Shown here: positions 1 through 12,900 of the stretch, in pieces
Numbering within the stretch: the stretch's first letter is position 1
Layout of the letters: each line of letters starts with the position of its first letter
DNA from: Zonotrichia leucophrys gambelii
Lineage: Eukaryota; Chordata; Aves; Passeriformes; Passerellidae
Direction: 5' to 3'
Assembly: GCF_028769735.1 (NCBI RefSeq)
Contig: NC_088172.1
Coordinates: 62,465,075 to 62,529,074 of the forward strand
DNA length: 64,000 nt
Program-made: the position numbers and the translations under genes
The notes under the pieces: model-generated
Told to the model about the DNA's origin: nothing
The model's input: only the letters and a program-made list of their open reading frames with translations
Databases searched by the model: none

Positions 1-3000
1 TTCCCAGCCACCGGAGGAGTTGGGAGAACAATGCGGAGAAGAGGATGTGAGGCACTTCCCGCCTCTGGCCAGCCCTGTGCCAAGGAGTGCCGCAGCCTCC
101 AGTGCTATCTTTGTCCCCCTGTCATCCTCTGGAGGCGGCTGTTGCTGTTGGCTGTGGGTTTCTACACTCGTTGTTTCTTTCAGCTCTCCCTCAGAGATCT
201 AACTGTCACTGCAAAACAAGGGGACTGTTTTTCGCAACCTTTCTGGCTGACATCCACTCACCCTGCCCAAAGCAGCTCACCAGGCCAGACTGGGAGTGTG
301 CTGGGTCCCCTCTAAGACCTGGCTGGTAGACCAGTGCCAATTCTTTTTTCTTTTTCCCACCTTATTTTCCATCCTCCTATTCCTGAGAGATGGAGATCGT
401 GGATTTCTTGTTTGTTCTGCTTTTGCATCACATTTGTGTATTACCAACCACTTGATTCTCCCTGTCTATTTCCTGCAGAGCTGCTTCTCTCCACAATATT
501 CAAGTGCCTTTTGCAAGTGAAAAAAAAAAAACAAACCAAAACCAAAAAACAACCAAATAACCCAGCCCTGTGATTTTCCTCCCTGCTACCAGGAAACAGG
601 TTTGTTTGTTTTTTAATGAATGCAAAAGAATGCAGATAGCGGTGAGGAAAAGCTTGGGCAAGGAGTTCAGCACTTCTTTATTTAGGCTCCCCCATGTATA
701 TCAGCTGAGCCCAGCAGGAGACAAAGCCAGAGCTGGATGTTATTTCAGGAGAAGCCAGGTCTTTCATGCTTGAGACAGAGTACTGTCCCTGGAGGGAAAT
801 GCTGGGCTCCTGTTGTGCCTGGGTGTTTTGAGCAGAAAAAGGTCAAGGAATTTCAGCAATGCTGCTTTTCTTCTCTGTCTTCCTGGCTCATTGTAGCAGG
901 TATCCCCAGGGCTGCCCACTGCCACTGTGACAAGTTTGAGGGGCTTCACATCTGCAGCTCTGCCTGGCCTGGTATTTCTCAGTGCTCTGGTGCCAGACAT
1001 TTTTGGCTGCACATGACTGGAGAGAGAACAGGCAGATCCGTGGCACGATGTGAGGGATGGACGGTTCACGGAGGTGCTGGGGACTCTGCCACTTGTGCCA
1101 CGTGGGCAGGGCAGCCAGCCTGGGTGGCACAGGCTGAGCACTAAAAGCAGGTTCATTCCAGCTGAGTGCTTGCTGGAAACAATGGACTGGAATCCAGCCA
1201 CACTGATGTCCACAACAAAAAGAAAAAAATCCCAAAGTCATATGGCAGATAAAGCACATAATTTCTCTTGACTTACTGCTTGCCACTCCATGTTATTTTG
1301 TTTTAGGTGTTTCTACCTTACTACAAGTCAAATTTCAGTCTTGAATCATCACTTTAGCATGAAAAGTAGAAATGCAGTACTTAGAGCAAGATGCTTAGAC
1401 TTCTAATTTAATTCAAACAGCACATATATTGCATATTTATAGCATATATATAGCAGATTTTGGCCATGGCTCTTTGCTAAATTCAGCACAGATTCAGGCT
1501 TGGTCAGACTGAAACGACATTTTTCAGTGCATAAAATATTAATTGCACTTTCTTTACCTGGCTCTACTCATGATATGGTGTGAATCACATCTTCAGGATA
1601 CCTCAGTAGTTAAAGGCACATTTGTTCTTTGGTACCAAGCAGCTCTAAGACAGGTCATGTCTAGTTCCAATCCTGATATTCCTTTTCCTGTGAAGAGCAT
1701 ATTTCTTCCTTAGTCATACAGGATTTTTGCCTCTTTCAAAGTATGTCTTTTGTAGCAGATTTTTATGCTGATTTTTATGCAAGAATGTATTGCTAGGTTG
1801 TTTTCTACTGATGCAGAGAAATCTTTCATGCAATTTGCATCCCATTAACAGCTTCATAAGAGGCGATCCTGATCCTAATGGCTCTGCACAATAAGCCAAT
1901 AAAGCCAAATACGGAAGGGATTATGGAGTGTATTGCTGTTATACCCACAGAATGGTTCATATGTTCCAGAGAGGCATCCACTCATCTGACACCTAAGGTT
2001 AGTCCTAACAGTTACTACAACTGATACTTTTCAGCAGTCTTTTGTCTGTGTTTTATCTCCTGTTGGTTTCCATCTCAATTTTTTTTTTGCTGGTAGCAGA
2101 AACAGAAGAGGAACCCCAGCCTGCAGCCTTGCATGTGAGCATCCAATGCAGCCTGATGGGTGGATGCTGCTGGATTCCAAAAAAGTACTGCTGTTACATC
2201 ATTTCCCTAGTGCTAGAATAACAGCAGAGGCTGCCTTGGGGCACACATGGGTGCTAGCCAGTGTCCCTGCCACTGACACCTTCCTGGAGGCATATTTACA
2301 GCCTGTGCTTTTCCTGGAGAAAAGGCCAGGTGTCTGTGCTGAGCCTTTCGGACCTGCTGCCCGTCTTTGAGGCTGCTGGCACGATGCAGGTCAGTGGGCA
2401 CACTTACCAGCTCTGGAGGATGAATAATTCTCTCCCCCAGTGTCAAAGTTTCAGTCCTTAGCCTTGAGGGGTGTTATTGAGTTTTGTAAACAGGGTGCTG
2501 GAAGTGAAGAGCTAAGGTGAGGAGCTGGCCTCATGCTGCCTGAGACCCTACAGCTCTGCAGAGGGATGCAAGGGGGGGTACCTGCATGGGAAAACAGCCC
2601 TGAGCTGTGGAGTGGTTTCTGCTCCCATCTCTCAGACACAATATCTGTACACTGTTTTTTAGAAAAGGAATGTCTGTGAGGGATGAGGTGGTGGAGGAAC
2701 AAAACTGGTGGGAAGCAAGCTTGGAAGAGAGAGATAACATGGTGTGAGAGGGAAAAATGACAACCTTAAAAACTCCTGCAGCACCAGGCCAGCATCTATA
2801 GATTTTGCCTTAATCAACACAAGTCTGTGAGGATTGCCCTTGGTAAAGAATACTTCAGCAAAATTATTATTTTAATGACAAGTTTTCATTATTTTAATTT
2901 CAAGTTTTTGAAACCTGAAACTCAGGACTGTTTTGGGTTATGGTTCAGGCCAAAACACTTACAAGTCAAATGCTGTGCTCCTCAGTATAGCTTCCTTTAG

Positions 3001-3298
3001 CTACACTTTTATTTCTTTGGGACCTTCTGTTAATTCTCTCTCATGTTTTCCAGCATGGCACTGGCACTGAAGGCTTTTATATTCACTGGATGCAATTAGG
3101 ATCAACATGCACAAGCAGACAGGGTCAGAGCTTCTGGGCTGGCTTTTTTGGGGGATTTCAGGCAGGTGATGCAGGTTTCATTGAGGACATTGGCTGTGTG
3201 CAGATGCCTTCAGGCTGTGGGGAGCAGAGAGCTTCAGGGCTGCTTTTGGTTAAAAGAAAAACTGATGTGCCCAAGGCTGAGGCCCTGACCAGTTACAA
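1..3298. other. Gene-free stretch, nothing coding supported
   Basis: Apart from the A-rich segment at 520-561, I see ordinary unique-looking intergenic sequence. All frames are short (up to about 150 codons), lack domain-like features and overlap each other on both strands. No RNA gene or clear repeat was recognised. Confidence 0.6.
520..561 (+). repeat. A-rich (AAAC/AAACC) low-complexity segment
   Basis: A-run followed by ACAAACC/AACC interruptions. It could be a decayed retroposon tail, but no element body is recognised to its left. Confidence 0.6.
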
Positions 3299-3416
3299 AG
3301 AATCATAGAATCATAGCTTTGGGCTGGAAGTGATCTTTAAGATCATCCAGTTCCAGCCCCCTCTGCCAGGAGCAGGAACACCTTCCCCACCTTTGAGAGC
3401 AGGTTGCTCAAACACG
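3299..3416 (-). mobile_element. CR1 LINE 3'-end fragment
   Basis: On the + strand it opens with two copies of the CR1 terminal octamer (AATCATAG) and continues with the familiar complement of the CR1 tail (GGCTGGAAGTGATCTTTAAG, then TCCAGTTCCAGCCCCCTCTG). This places a 5'-truncated CR1 on the minus strand, about 120 bp long. It carries no coding capacity. Confidence 0.88.
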
Positions 3417-5069
3417 TCTGTTTGCAGTGTCACTTCCTATCACGCCTGCAACGGAGGTAAATGTTTGCACTGTCATAACATTTCTGCTGCCAGAGCTTCC
3501 TGGCTGGGGATGCTGCAGCATTTTCTGCAGGGCACACCGCCTTGTGTGGGGGCGTGCGAGATCTCATCCAACAAAAGTGCAGCCAGGCAATGGTTTATAT
3601 ATCTGACATATATGAGAGTGCACACTGCGGCGAGGAGCTCAGTGTCAAATCAGTACACACTTAACAAGAACCCAGCAAATGGTAAAACAAAGGAACATAC
3701 CCAAGTCAGACTGTTCTACACAGTGCACCATCACATCCAAGGTGTAAGTTCAAGCGATCCAGCCTGCAGCATTTATTTAAAAATGTGGTGTGTGGTTTTT
3801 ACCTGTGCCACAACCTCCCTGCTTAGATTATCTTTGGGTGTTTAAGGTCAGGAGGCACCTTTCTAGCCACGTATTCTGCTATTCTAGCCACCTATTCTGG
3901 TACATTCTGCTGTACTAGTAGGAGACTGGGTCATGAGAAGACAGAAATTAATTAATCTGGTGAAGGAAGAAAGGAATGCCAAGGATTCAAATGGGATTGC
4001 TGAGGACTACCAGAGCTGCTGCTTTGCATTGTACTCGAGCTGAGAGGTAGTTTCCTTTTCCTGTGTGGAGTGCTCAGCTTTGTGGGCAACCAGGCAAATG
4101 TACAACTGATTTTGGGTGATGAAGTGTGGAAGTCTAGGGTGGCATATTGAGAGTCCTGGGAAGAGACCAAGGCCAGAGGGGAAGACATTAGTAAGCAGAG
4201 AGGCCTACAAAACCACATGATATAAAACCCTGGGAAGGGCTTTTAAGGAGAGGGCTAATGTGGATTGGAGGACAGCAGAGCTGCATTTCTAGACATCTAA
4301 GGGAGGGCAGGGAACTGTGGGGGCTGGGGGTATTACAGCCAAAGAGGCCTTTGAGGCAAGGATTTATTCTAAGAGCAAGAAGCAGGAAGCACTTGCAACA
4401 CTAGGACAGTCCCTGAAAGACACCAGAGAGGAGGATACTGTCAAGGTAACAGAGGACAGTGAGTGTGCGTATTCAGAGCCATGGTGTCACTCAGTAAGCT
4501 GCAAGAGGAAATCTGTAGCAGCAGATTCCCAAAAGCTTGCAACAAAAATATGACTTTTGTCCACAGCACAACACCAGGTAGGCTGCAAGCAAATTATAAT
4601 ATCACCCGATTGTATTACACTGGCTCAATTGACACTGAATTTTTGCCTTCCTTTTGCCCTCCTTCTTCTGACCAAAACTATTTCATTAAAGATACAGTTA
4701 CTCTGATTGGTTCAGTTGTCCCCACTGAAAAATGGCCTTCAGTATTGGAGATGTTCAGATGCAAGCAGTGAGTTGAATCCCAAAGACTATCCACTCCTGG
4801 AAATTGTTAGAGGTGGGGCTGGCAGAATCACTGGCTGCCCTGACTGCTCCTCCCCAAGCCCCATGTGGGATTTTGCATTAGTCCTCAAAACCCTCTAACA
4901 CTGGGTATTCTTCAACTCTGGGCAGCCTAGTCTGTTGCTCTGATTTAAGACTCTAAGTAGCTCAGATGGACTTAAAAATGAGATAATTCCCTTCCTGGTT
5001 TATATACTAGATAATCACTATCATGTCTTCCTAGCCCCTACACTGTGGTACAGACTAACAGACTTTTTT
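3417..5069. other. Gene-free stretch, nothing supported
   Basis: Lies between the short CR1 tail and the old CR1 fossil. A 171-codon frame at 3330-3845 starts inside the CR1 tail and has no recognisable protein features, so it is not called. The end of this stretch may include further unrecognised decayed CR1 sequence. Confidence 0.55.
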
Positions 5070-6900
5070 GGGTTTAGACTATTCCGCCTTTTCCACTCAG
5101 CACCATTTCTGGACCATTGCCATTGCTCTCCTTTGCACTTTCTGCAATCAGCTCAATCTCCCTGAACTACAGTGGCCAAAACTGCAGAGCTTACTTCAAA
5201 CCAAGCCTTGACAACACAGACACCAGGGAGAGAATGGTTTCCTGTTTGTCACAAGGTGCACTTCTGTTTGTTCACCTCATTAGAGCACTTTCATTTTTTA
5301 CTGCAGCATGACCACGCTCATTCATGTTGAGCTGACATTCCTAGATCTTCTTCTCAGAACTGCTGCTGTGCTGGTTGTTCCCAGCTGGTCTTGTAGTCCA
5401 TGATGATGCCTACAAAAACCCAGAGCTCCATTTGTCTGTTCTGAATGGTGCTTAGCTTCCCATCCCTCTACCTCAATTGTCAGGATTGTTTTGCATTCTC
5501 CTCCTGTTCTCCAAAGTGCTTGTTCTTCACAGTGTCCTGAGCTAATTTAATAAGTGTTCTCTGCTAGTTTCTTTTTTTTTAAAAAAAAAGATATTAATGA
5601 AAATACTGTGCGCTGCCAGACACAAAACAGATGGCTTCAGACTTCATTTGATATGTACTGCCTGTTTGACAGTGAAACATTTATAACTGCTCTTAGTCTG
5701 GTTTTCCAACCAGCTGTACACTCTTCTAATAGCAGGTTCTTCAAAGCTGTGCTTTTTTGCTTGGTTTATGAAAGTGTCAGGTGAGACAAAGGCAAAAGCT
5801 GCACTAAAATCAAGATCTAAGACCTACTGTAGAAGGAAATTAGATTGATTTGATGTGATTTGTTCTTGTCAAATCAGTACTCACTGTTCTTCATCTGCTT
5901 GTTGTCTTCTGGGTGCTGGAAAACAGTTTATCCAATAACCACTTCCAGTAATTTTCCAGGAATTGAAATTAATCTGTCTGGCCTCTGATTCCTGGTTCCT
6001 CCTGTCTGTCCTTCCCTTTCTGTGGTGGGTGCTAGATTTGCCTTTCCCAGAGTGCAGAAACACACACCCCCATCCCTGAGTTCTGTGCTGATGATGCTGA
6101 GTGGGCTTCAGCTGCTCTACCTGACATGGCAGAAGACTTTTAGGGCTTGGCAGTTGGAATATGTCTGACTTGTTCAGACACTGTCTGACCTCTTTGTTCT
6201 TTCTTGAACCCAGTATTCTTACCCTTGGACTGCTTATGCTGGTTGTCTTAAATGAGGCAGCTTTGAGCAAAAGCTGAAGGAAAAAATATCAAACACTTTT
6301 GATATTTGACATCATCAGCTCAGTGTCTGCTTCTGTTTGTGAAACCCAGCTCTTTCTTTGGCTCTCCTGCTGCTTTAGTGCATACACTTCACGCCCACTG
6401 TTTGTTGCATCACTTGCATCTTCATGTTGTTCTTTCACGCTTATGCTGCTCTTTCATACTCACTAACGTGACCTAGTTCCACTTTCTGTGTGCTTCCTCT
6501 GCACTTTTGAAACTAATGAAGCACTCATGACTTAGCCAGTTGATACCTTACTATCTTCTCTCTGCACTTGTGCTAAGTCGCCCCAGTAGAGAGGCTCACA
6601 GTAGTTATGTGCCTTTCATATTACTTCCTTAGGGCACTGCCAACTTCCCAAATGTTCTTTCTGCCTTGGATTTATTCCTCTGGGCTTGTGTGTACCAGCA
6701 CTGTGAGTTAGCTAAAGTCCGTCTCAAAGTTCACTGTTTTGTCTTTGTGGGGTTTTGTTTTCTGCCTCCTTTTCTTGAAATCATGATTTCTAATACTTCA
6801 AGATAACTCTTACACCACTTGCTTGTCACCATCACCTGCAAAATCAGTTCCCCTGTTTTAATTAGAATAAAATCTTTCAGAGAAGATGGCCAGGAAGAAG
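5070..6900 (-). mobile_element. Ancient CR1-type LINE fossil with reverse transcriptase remnant
   Basis: About 1.8 kb, antisense to the + strand, degenerate but collinear with the old amniote CR1 lineage as I know it. On the minus strand, bases 5829 to 5770 translate to LDLDFSAAFAFVSPDTF, a clear decay product of the reverse transcriptase motif LDFSKAFDTVSHD. Recognisable antisense family segments appear in the correct order: TTGCTCTCCTTTG (about 5125), CTCCTGTTCTCCAAAGTGCTTG (about 5500), GGTTTTCCAACCAGCTGTAC (about 5701), TTGTTCTTGTCAAATC (about 5861), AATTTTCCAGGAATTGAAAT (about 5950), AACACTTTTGATATT (about 6292) and GTGAGTTAGCTAAAGTC (about 6703). Stops and indels are frequent, so it is long dead. 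The outer limits are approximate. Confidence 0.82.
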
Positions 6901-9900
6901 CTCGACAGATGGCAGCTGCAGTCAGTTCAGGGAAGGGCATAGACAGAGTACCAGGATAGAGCCAGACAGAGAGGACCCTGCATATTTAGCACTTAAAATT
7001 ACTTGCCTATGAACTTGTTTCCAGGAGATGTGGCTAATAGCTGTGGAAGTATTTGTGTTATTTGTGTAAAACATGACCAGTAAAACTGTGTTATTAAAAT
7101 ACTTTCTCAGTTCTGTTTGTCTGTGTTAGGATGGTTTTATGGTCTTTGCACAGTAAGAAGGCTTAGGCCTTACTAGCATACAGTTAATCTTCTTTATTCA
7201 GTTATGCATTGACAATAAAATGTGGTTTTAAACACAGAGATCCAGGCCAAGCAGAGCTGTTTTGTCTTCATTGCATCCATCAATGAGCCAGACCCTCCAG
7301 CCTCTCAATGGCCAACCAAGACACATCTGGCCTTCAAGACCAGATTAATCTTTCCCAGACAGCTTTTTCCAGTGCACAGTGTGCACTGCTCCTGGTAATG
7401 TCTCACTCTAGCTGCACTAGTGCTAGAAAAGCTTTCTTACGCAAAACTCCAAGCCAAAACCTACTTTTTTGGAGCTGCTTATCCTCTCTTCTCTGCTGCC
7501 ATCCACCCAAGCTGACCCTCATCCATCCTGGGACTGTCCCTGTGCCTGCCCCTGTGCTATTCTGCAAAAGCCTCCCTGAGTGGGGTGAAGGCAAGTTGGC
7601 TTTTGGCTGTTATCTGTGGCCCTGGCAAGTTCCTGCTGACATCCCTTCAGGTGTGAGAGATTGGGTGTCTGGTAACTGCTGCAAGTTATTTTAATAACAT
7701 TGATTTCATTCCTGCACTGTAGTTTTGCTTCACTACATCAAGTCATGGTACTAGGGATGAAGTAGCAGCTAGTTAATGCAGTATAAATGATGTTTCTTTC
7801 TGGGGCGTCCTGAACTAAAGAGAGCTCCCAAAGCTCCCATGGATATCTGCCCAGAGGCTGGGATGGTTGCTAAAGGACCTGTTGACTTTTATGCTCCAAA
7901 CAACCACATGAGCCCAACTTTGTAACTGATTCCTCCTGATATAATCATATAAAAAGGAAACAACTCTTCCTCTATTGTAGAAGAGCTGTGATGATACATC
8001 CACAGCTGGTATCCTTGCAAGCAGTCTGATTTCTGTTCTTTGTCCAGCAATTGTTGATGTGACATGTCCTCCAATGGTTGCTCTTTGAGTCATAGGAAGC
8101 TCCTTGGGAAAGTGCAGAGGCCTTCAGACCTCAGGGAGAATAAACTGATCCCAGGTGTTTGACTGGGTGAACCCACGGTGCCAACACTGCAATTCTCCTA
8201 CTCGGATGGGTCTCAAAAACCAGTTTCTCATGAAAAAGAAAAAAAGCCCAAATTTACAAAATGCTGTCACAGTGCATGCTTCTTTTATTATTAAACTCAG
8301 AATCAATTCCCATCAGTCGGAGAACACTCCTGGTCACACTCTTGCTCTTTGGATCAGACTGTACAGTGCTTAAAAACACTGAAAAACAGGTGGGAAGATT
8401 TGAAAGACTTCCCTGTAAAGACATGGATGGGTAATGTTTTTATTTTCTAAATACATACCTAGAGGCTTAGACAACTGGTGTATTTGCATCAGCCTACTCT
8501 TATTAAAAGAAATCACACTACTGGAAGCAGAGAACCCCCCTGAACCTATAGCTCATCTTCCCTGAAGTAAAATCAAAAGTAGCAGTGCCAGCTCATCGTC
8601 TCCTAAAACAAAGCATCTATTAAAAGTAACTCACCTGAGGGAAAAGCATGTTGTAACAGATAGTCTTTCCACTGCTGCTCTGAGAACAGCCAGTGGCCTA
8701 AACCCCTGCACCTACCCCCCACTCAGATCAGAGCTCCTGCTTTGCCAGGAGAAGACTAAGAGCCACGGGTCAGTCCCAGGATTCTGCACATGTTTGCAGA
8801 AGTAGCTGGAGGGACAATTTACCCCACCTCTTCCCTACTGTTTTTTTTTGTTCCAATAATTCAGTTCATGTCCATCCTGAAGAATTAGTTCACCGAAGAG
8901 CTTACCTTGTAGGAAACTGAAGAATACTAGAGAGAAAATAAGTCCTAGTTAACAAATATAAAAACAAACAGCTCAGTAATGTGCAATACGAGTTCCAAAT
9001 TTACATTTAGAACCTTTCAAACTAAACCATGAAGGTGAGGCCTAACTTGGGTAACACTGATTAGAGTGAAAAGCCAGCATGGAAAAAACCTAACTGAAAT
9101 TGCATTTGAAAATGCTTTCATGAAAATAAGAATTATAAGAAGTGAGCTGGAATATAAACCAAATTTTGCAATAGTACTTTCCAAATTGTCTGGATTTTGA
9201 AAGGATGCAGAGTGCATGCTAAGATCAGCTGCCTGCCCAGATGAGTTTATAATAAATGGCATTACGTTTTTCATCCCCAGCACAATCTCCAGCCATACAG
9301 TACTTTTATTTATTACGTGAGTGTTCAGCTGCAATGACAGCTGAAGTGAGGAAGGAAATGGCTTCAAGAACATGGGAAGAATCCCATAAGGTTAAAGGAG
9401 TGAAATGGGGAAAGGCACTTTAAAGTACAGGTGGTGATGTAAATTATTGAACATTTGAAATGTTTACCCTTGGTAATTTTAATCATATTGTGAAAGCAGT
9501 CACTCATGCTTTTGTGAGCCACTTGATTTACTGGAAGCTTTATGCCATCAATTGCAGCTCAGGAGCCAGCCCTGCACTCAGGGTGCAGCAGCACACTGAG
9601 CTGGCTCAGAGCCACCCCTGCCAGACACCCACCACCACAAAAATAGCAGCAATCATCCAAACTGGGGCACTGATGCCCAGAAGCATTGAAGTTGACCCGT
9701 GAATTCTATGTGGACCCCAGAGAGCATCCTGAAAGCCATCCTTGCCTCCAAGGAGATGTGCTCACCCACAGAGCTGTGCTGGGCCGAAGGCTTGGGGCTG
9801 GTGTTTGGGTGGTCTTTGCTTTGTGCAGGGAATGAGCTGATCATGTCTCAGTGTGCAGCATCTCTGACTCTTTCCAGAGATGCCTGCTGGGGTCTGGCCA

Positions 9901-12900
9901 CCTCATGGGTGTGCTGCTCCAGGGCCATGGATGTGCTCCCTCAGCCTCCAAGGACATGTGGACTGTGGCGAGATGGCCTGGGAATGAAGCTGGTTTTGAT
10001 GTATCCCATGGAAATTGTGCCTACAGAGAGCTGGAAGGGCACCTCAGGGTGCTCTATGCAAGATGAATATTGTCAGACACAGAGCTGCTTTACAGATTTG
10101 ATAACATTTCCATCCACACTGATTCCACCTCTTGCTGTTCTTCAAGCACTGACCTATCCACTGTATTTGGAGATTTCACTTGTCTTTGTTATCTAAAAAA
10201 CTAAATTATTTTCCTTGATGCTATTTCTTACCAAGAAAAGAGTTGTTGACTAACTCATATTGTTAGCAAATGCTATCAAAAGGCATCCATAGAATATTGT
10301 AATGAGCACAGAGGTGATCTAGGCAAAAAAGAGTAGGGATAATCAGGTGATATTTCAGTGTGATTAAATCATGAACAGATCTAATACCTGTCAAATGACT
10401 GGATCTCATTTATGACAGGCAAGATTTGGGTGCCCTGTCAGAGCCAATGATAAAATTTTCCTTGCCCATTTCTTTTCCCTTCTTTTCTTCTTTTTCCCCT
10501 TAATCTCCCCTTAATTCCCCTTAGTTGGATTTCCTGAAACTACGTGCTGGATCTTTTGCTGGGAGTTTTATCTTTGTCATTATTGAGGTACTGATCTTAA
10601 ATGTTCAGTATTTGAACCATTCACTCTGCCTGAATCCGATATTAACAGAGGTATGTAGTGGCATAAATGCAGTGCACTTGTTGGGGCAGATTTTTGCCTT
10701 TTTTCTGAAACAGATTTAGCAGATCCATAGGCTCAAGGATTTCCCCTTTACTCTGTCATCAGAGTACTCTACAAGGAAATCCTTCCCTTCCATTGGACTT
10801 CCCAGTGAGGTCCATGTTCCCATTTCTGTTCCCTGAGGGGTGACCATAAGGTGATGAAAAAGGTGTCATGACTGGGCACCACTCTCTCTCAAACAACCCA
10901 CACACCAAATTCCCCTCGTTGTCAGTCAGTGTAATTACCATGACATAAGCATTGTCCTGAACGCTATTAAAAATGCAAATAATGTCTGTCCAGCTTGTGA
11001 GGAATGGTGAATAAGCAGTTCCTTTGCAGCCCACTTCCTCCTGGCCCCAGCATGTGTTGTGCAGAAGTTGCTCTGCTGTGACACGTTAGTGAGCTCTCAA
11101 AGTTGCATCTATTTTTCTTAATCTAAGCAATGAAGCTGCAGACTTAGAACATAACAGCCATTTAGAAACTCTATGACTTTCCCTAACTGTCTGTAACAGT
11201 TTCAAGATAAGTCATTCAAAAAAAAATTACTTTAAACTGAGACTGCTTTAAACCAGACCTTTGTACTTCTTGTTTTTGCTTTTATCTTGGCACAGATGCT
11301 TACCCTCTCTCCAGCTTCTTTGTAGAGTTCATTATGCAAAGGCAAAGAAGCTACACTAACATTGTAATTTTATTTGGCAAGGTGAGCCACAAAACATATG
11401 CTGTGTCATGCCTTTTTATTACTGTGCAAGAATTGCCAAAGCAGCCTAAAGGAGGAATCAAGGACACAGTCGTTGTGAGGAAAAGAGGAAACGGTCCAGT
11501 TTTACAACACTCAGGCTTGTAACCACTTGTGGTAGAGAGTTTCAGAACTGGTTTAATTTTAAATTATTTTCTTACCAACTGACAACAGCTTTGAAGTGAC
11601 TGGTGTTTAACACCACCACTGAGTCTGATCCACCTTGAGTCACTTTTCAGGGCCTGGAGATCCAAGCCCTACCTGTGCAGGCTGGGACTGCCCCATCCTC
11701 GCCCTGCACCAGGAGATGGCAGATCTAGAGCCAGCCCAAGCCAAAGGAGAAAGAAAGGCTCCTTGAGCAGGCACTGACATCCCTTTTCCACCACAGGGAG
11801 GATGGCATGTCGCACCTTATTCTGATCATGCTCCAAGAGCAAAACCTGCACTTCCCAGTCTAGACAACCTGTAATCAGGCAAGGGAAGAGCAGGCAAAGG
11901 GAACAATTAATGGGTGTGATCTCAGCCTCTTGCAGCCTGCCTTTAAAACCTCCAAGGACTGGTTTTATGAGTGGGCATCTATGGGAGCATATTCACCTCT
12001 CCTCTGGGGCCACCCATGCCATGAGTGCCCCACTCCTGTTCCCTTCCCATGCAGTGCTTTCACTTGAAGGGGATCAAGGAAATTATGTAGCTGGAAAATA
12101 ACCCAAAATATAAATTATTTTTAACTTGGTCCCAGATGTGTCCATACCACCCCTGAACAGGGCTGGGCATAAGCAAGAAGTTTGAGAGGGGAAGAAGGAA
12201 GGCAGTTTTCACTATAACAAAATGTCCCCTTGCAATATCTCCCAAGTACTTTGGTTGCAATTCCTCCAAGCCCATCTGAAACTTCAGAAGCAGTTTGAAA
12301 GAAGCAGCTGTGTGGAAGGAGGGCTGGTGCCCCCAATGGGAGCAAACCCCAGGCACAGCCCCTGGCTGCCAATCCACCCCCCAGCTGCTGCCTGTACTCC
12401 ACCAAGTGTAGGTAGGGGGGGCAGGAAAGGACAGGGCGGCAGCAGCAAAGGGCACAACTCCCTTCACTGCTTGTTCCCAGATTTGGTGAACCTTCAGAGG
12501 GCAGAGGGAGGAGAAGAGGAAGGGATATTCATATTACAGCATACAAAAGAGGTAATGAAAGTGTGGCAATGCCAGTCACTCGCTGCGTGCCACGGAATCA
12601 CAGGGCAGCCTCACCCTTTTTGTTGGGGCCAGGGTGTTCGTTGTGTTGAGGGACGCAGGAACGAGCCAGATCCCCCTGCAGGGAAGCAGGGAAGCAGGAA
12701 CTACCCCAGCCAGACCCTCCCTGCCTCCAGCCACTGCAGGCTGGCACAGGACAGGGGGATTGGTGGAGGGAGAGGTGATGGGGACGTCTCTGCGGGTCGT
12801 TGCTGATCTGTTGCCACAGGCTGAGTCAGGCTCAACGAGATATTTCTATGACCTGGGAAAACATCCAAAAAGGAGAAGTGGTGATGTTTGCCTCCCCAGT

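Noticed and set aside
3330..3845. 171-codon + frame
   Set aside because: It begins inside a CR1 tail and runs into unique sequence. There are no domain features.
12222..12806. 194-codon + frame
   Set aside because: Gly/Pro/Ser-rich chance frame with overlapping frames on the other strand; no recognisable protein and no splice-site context.
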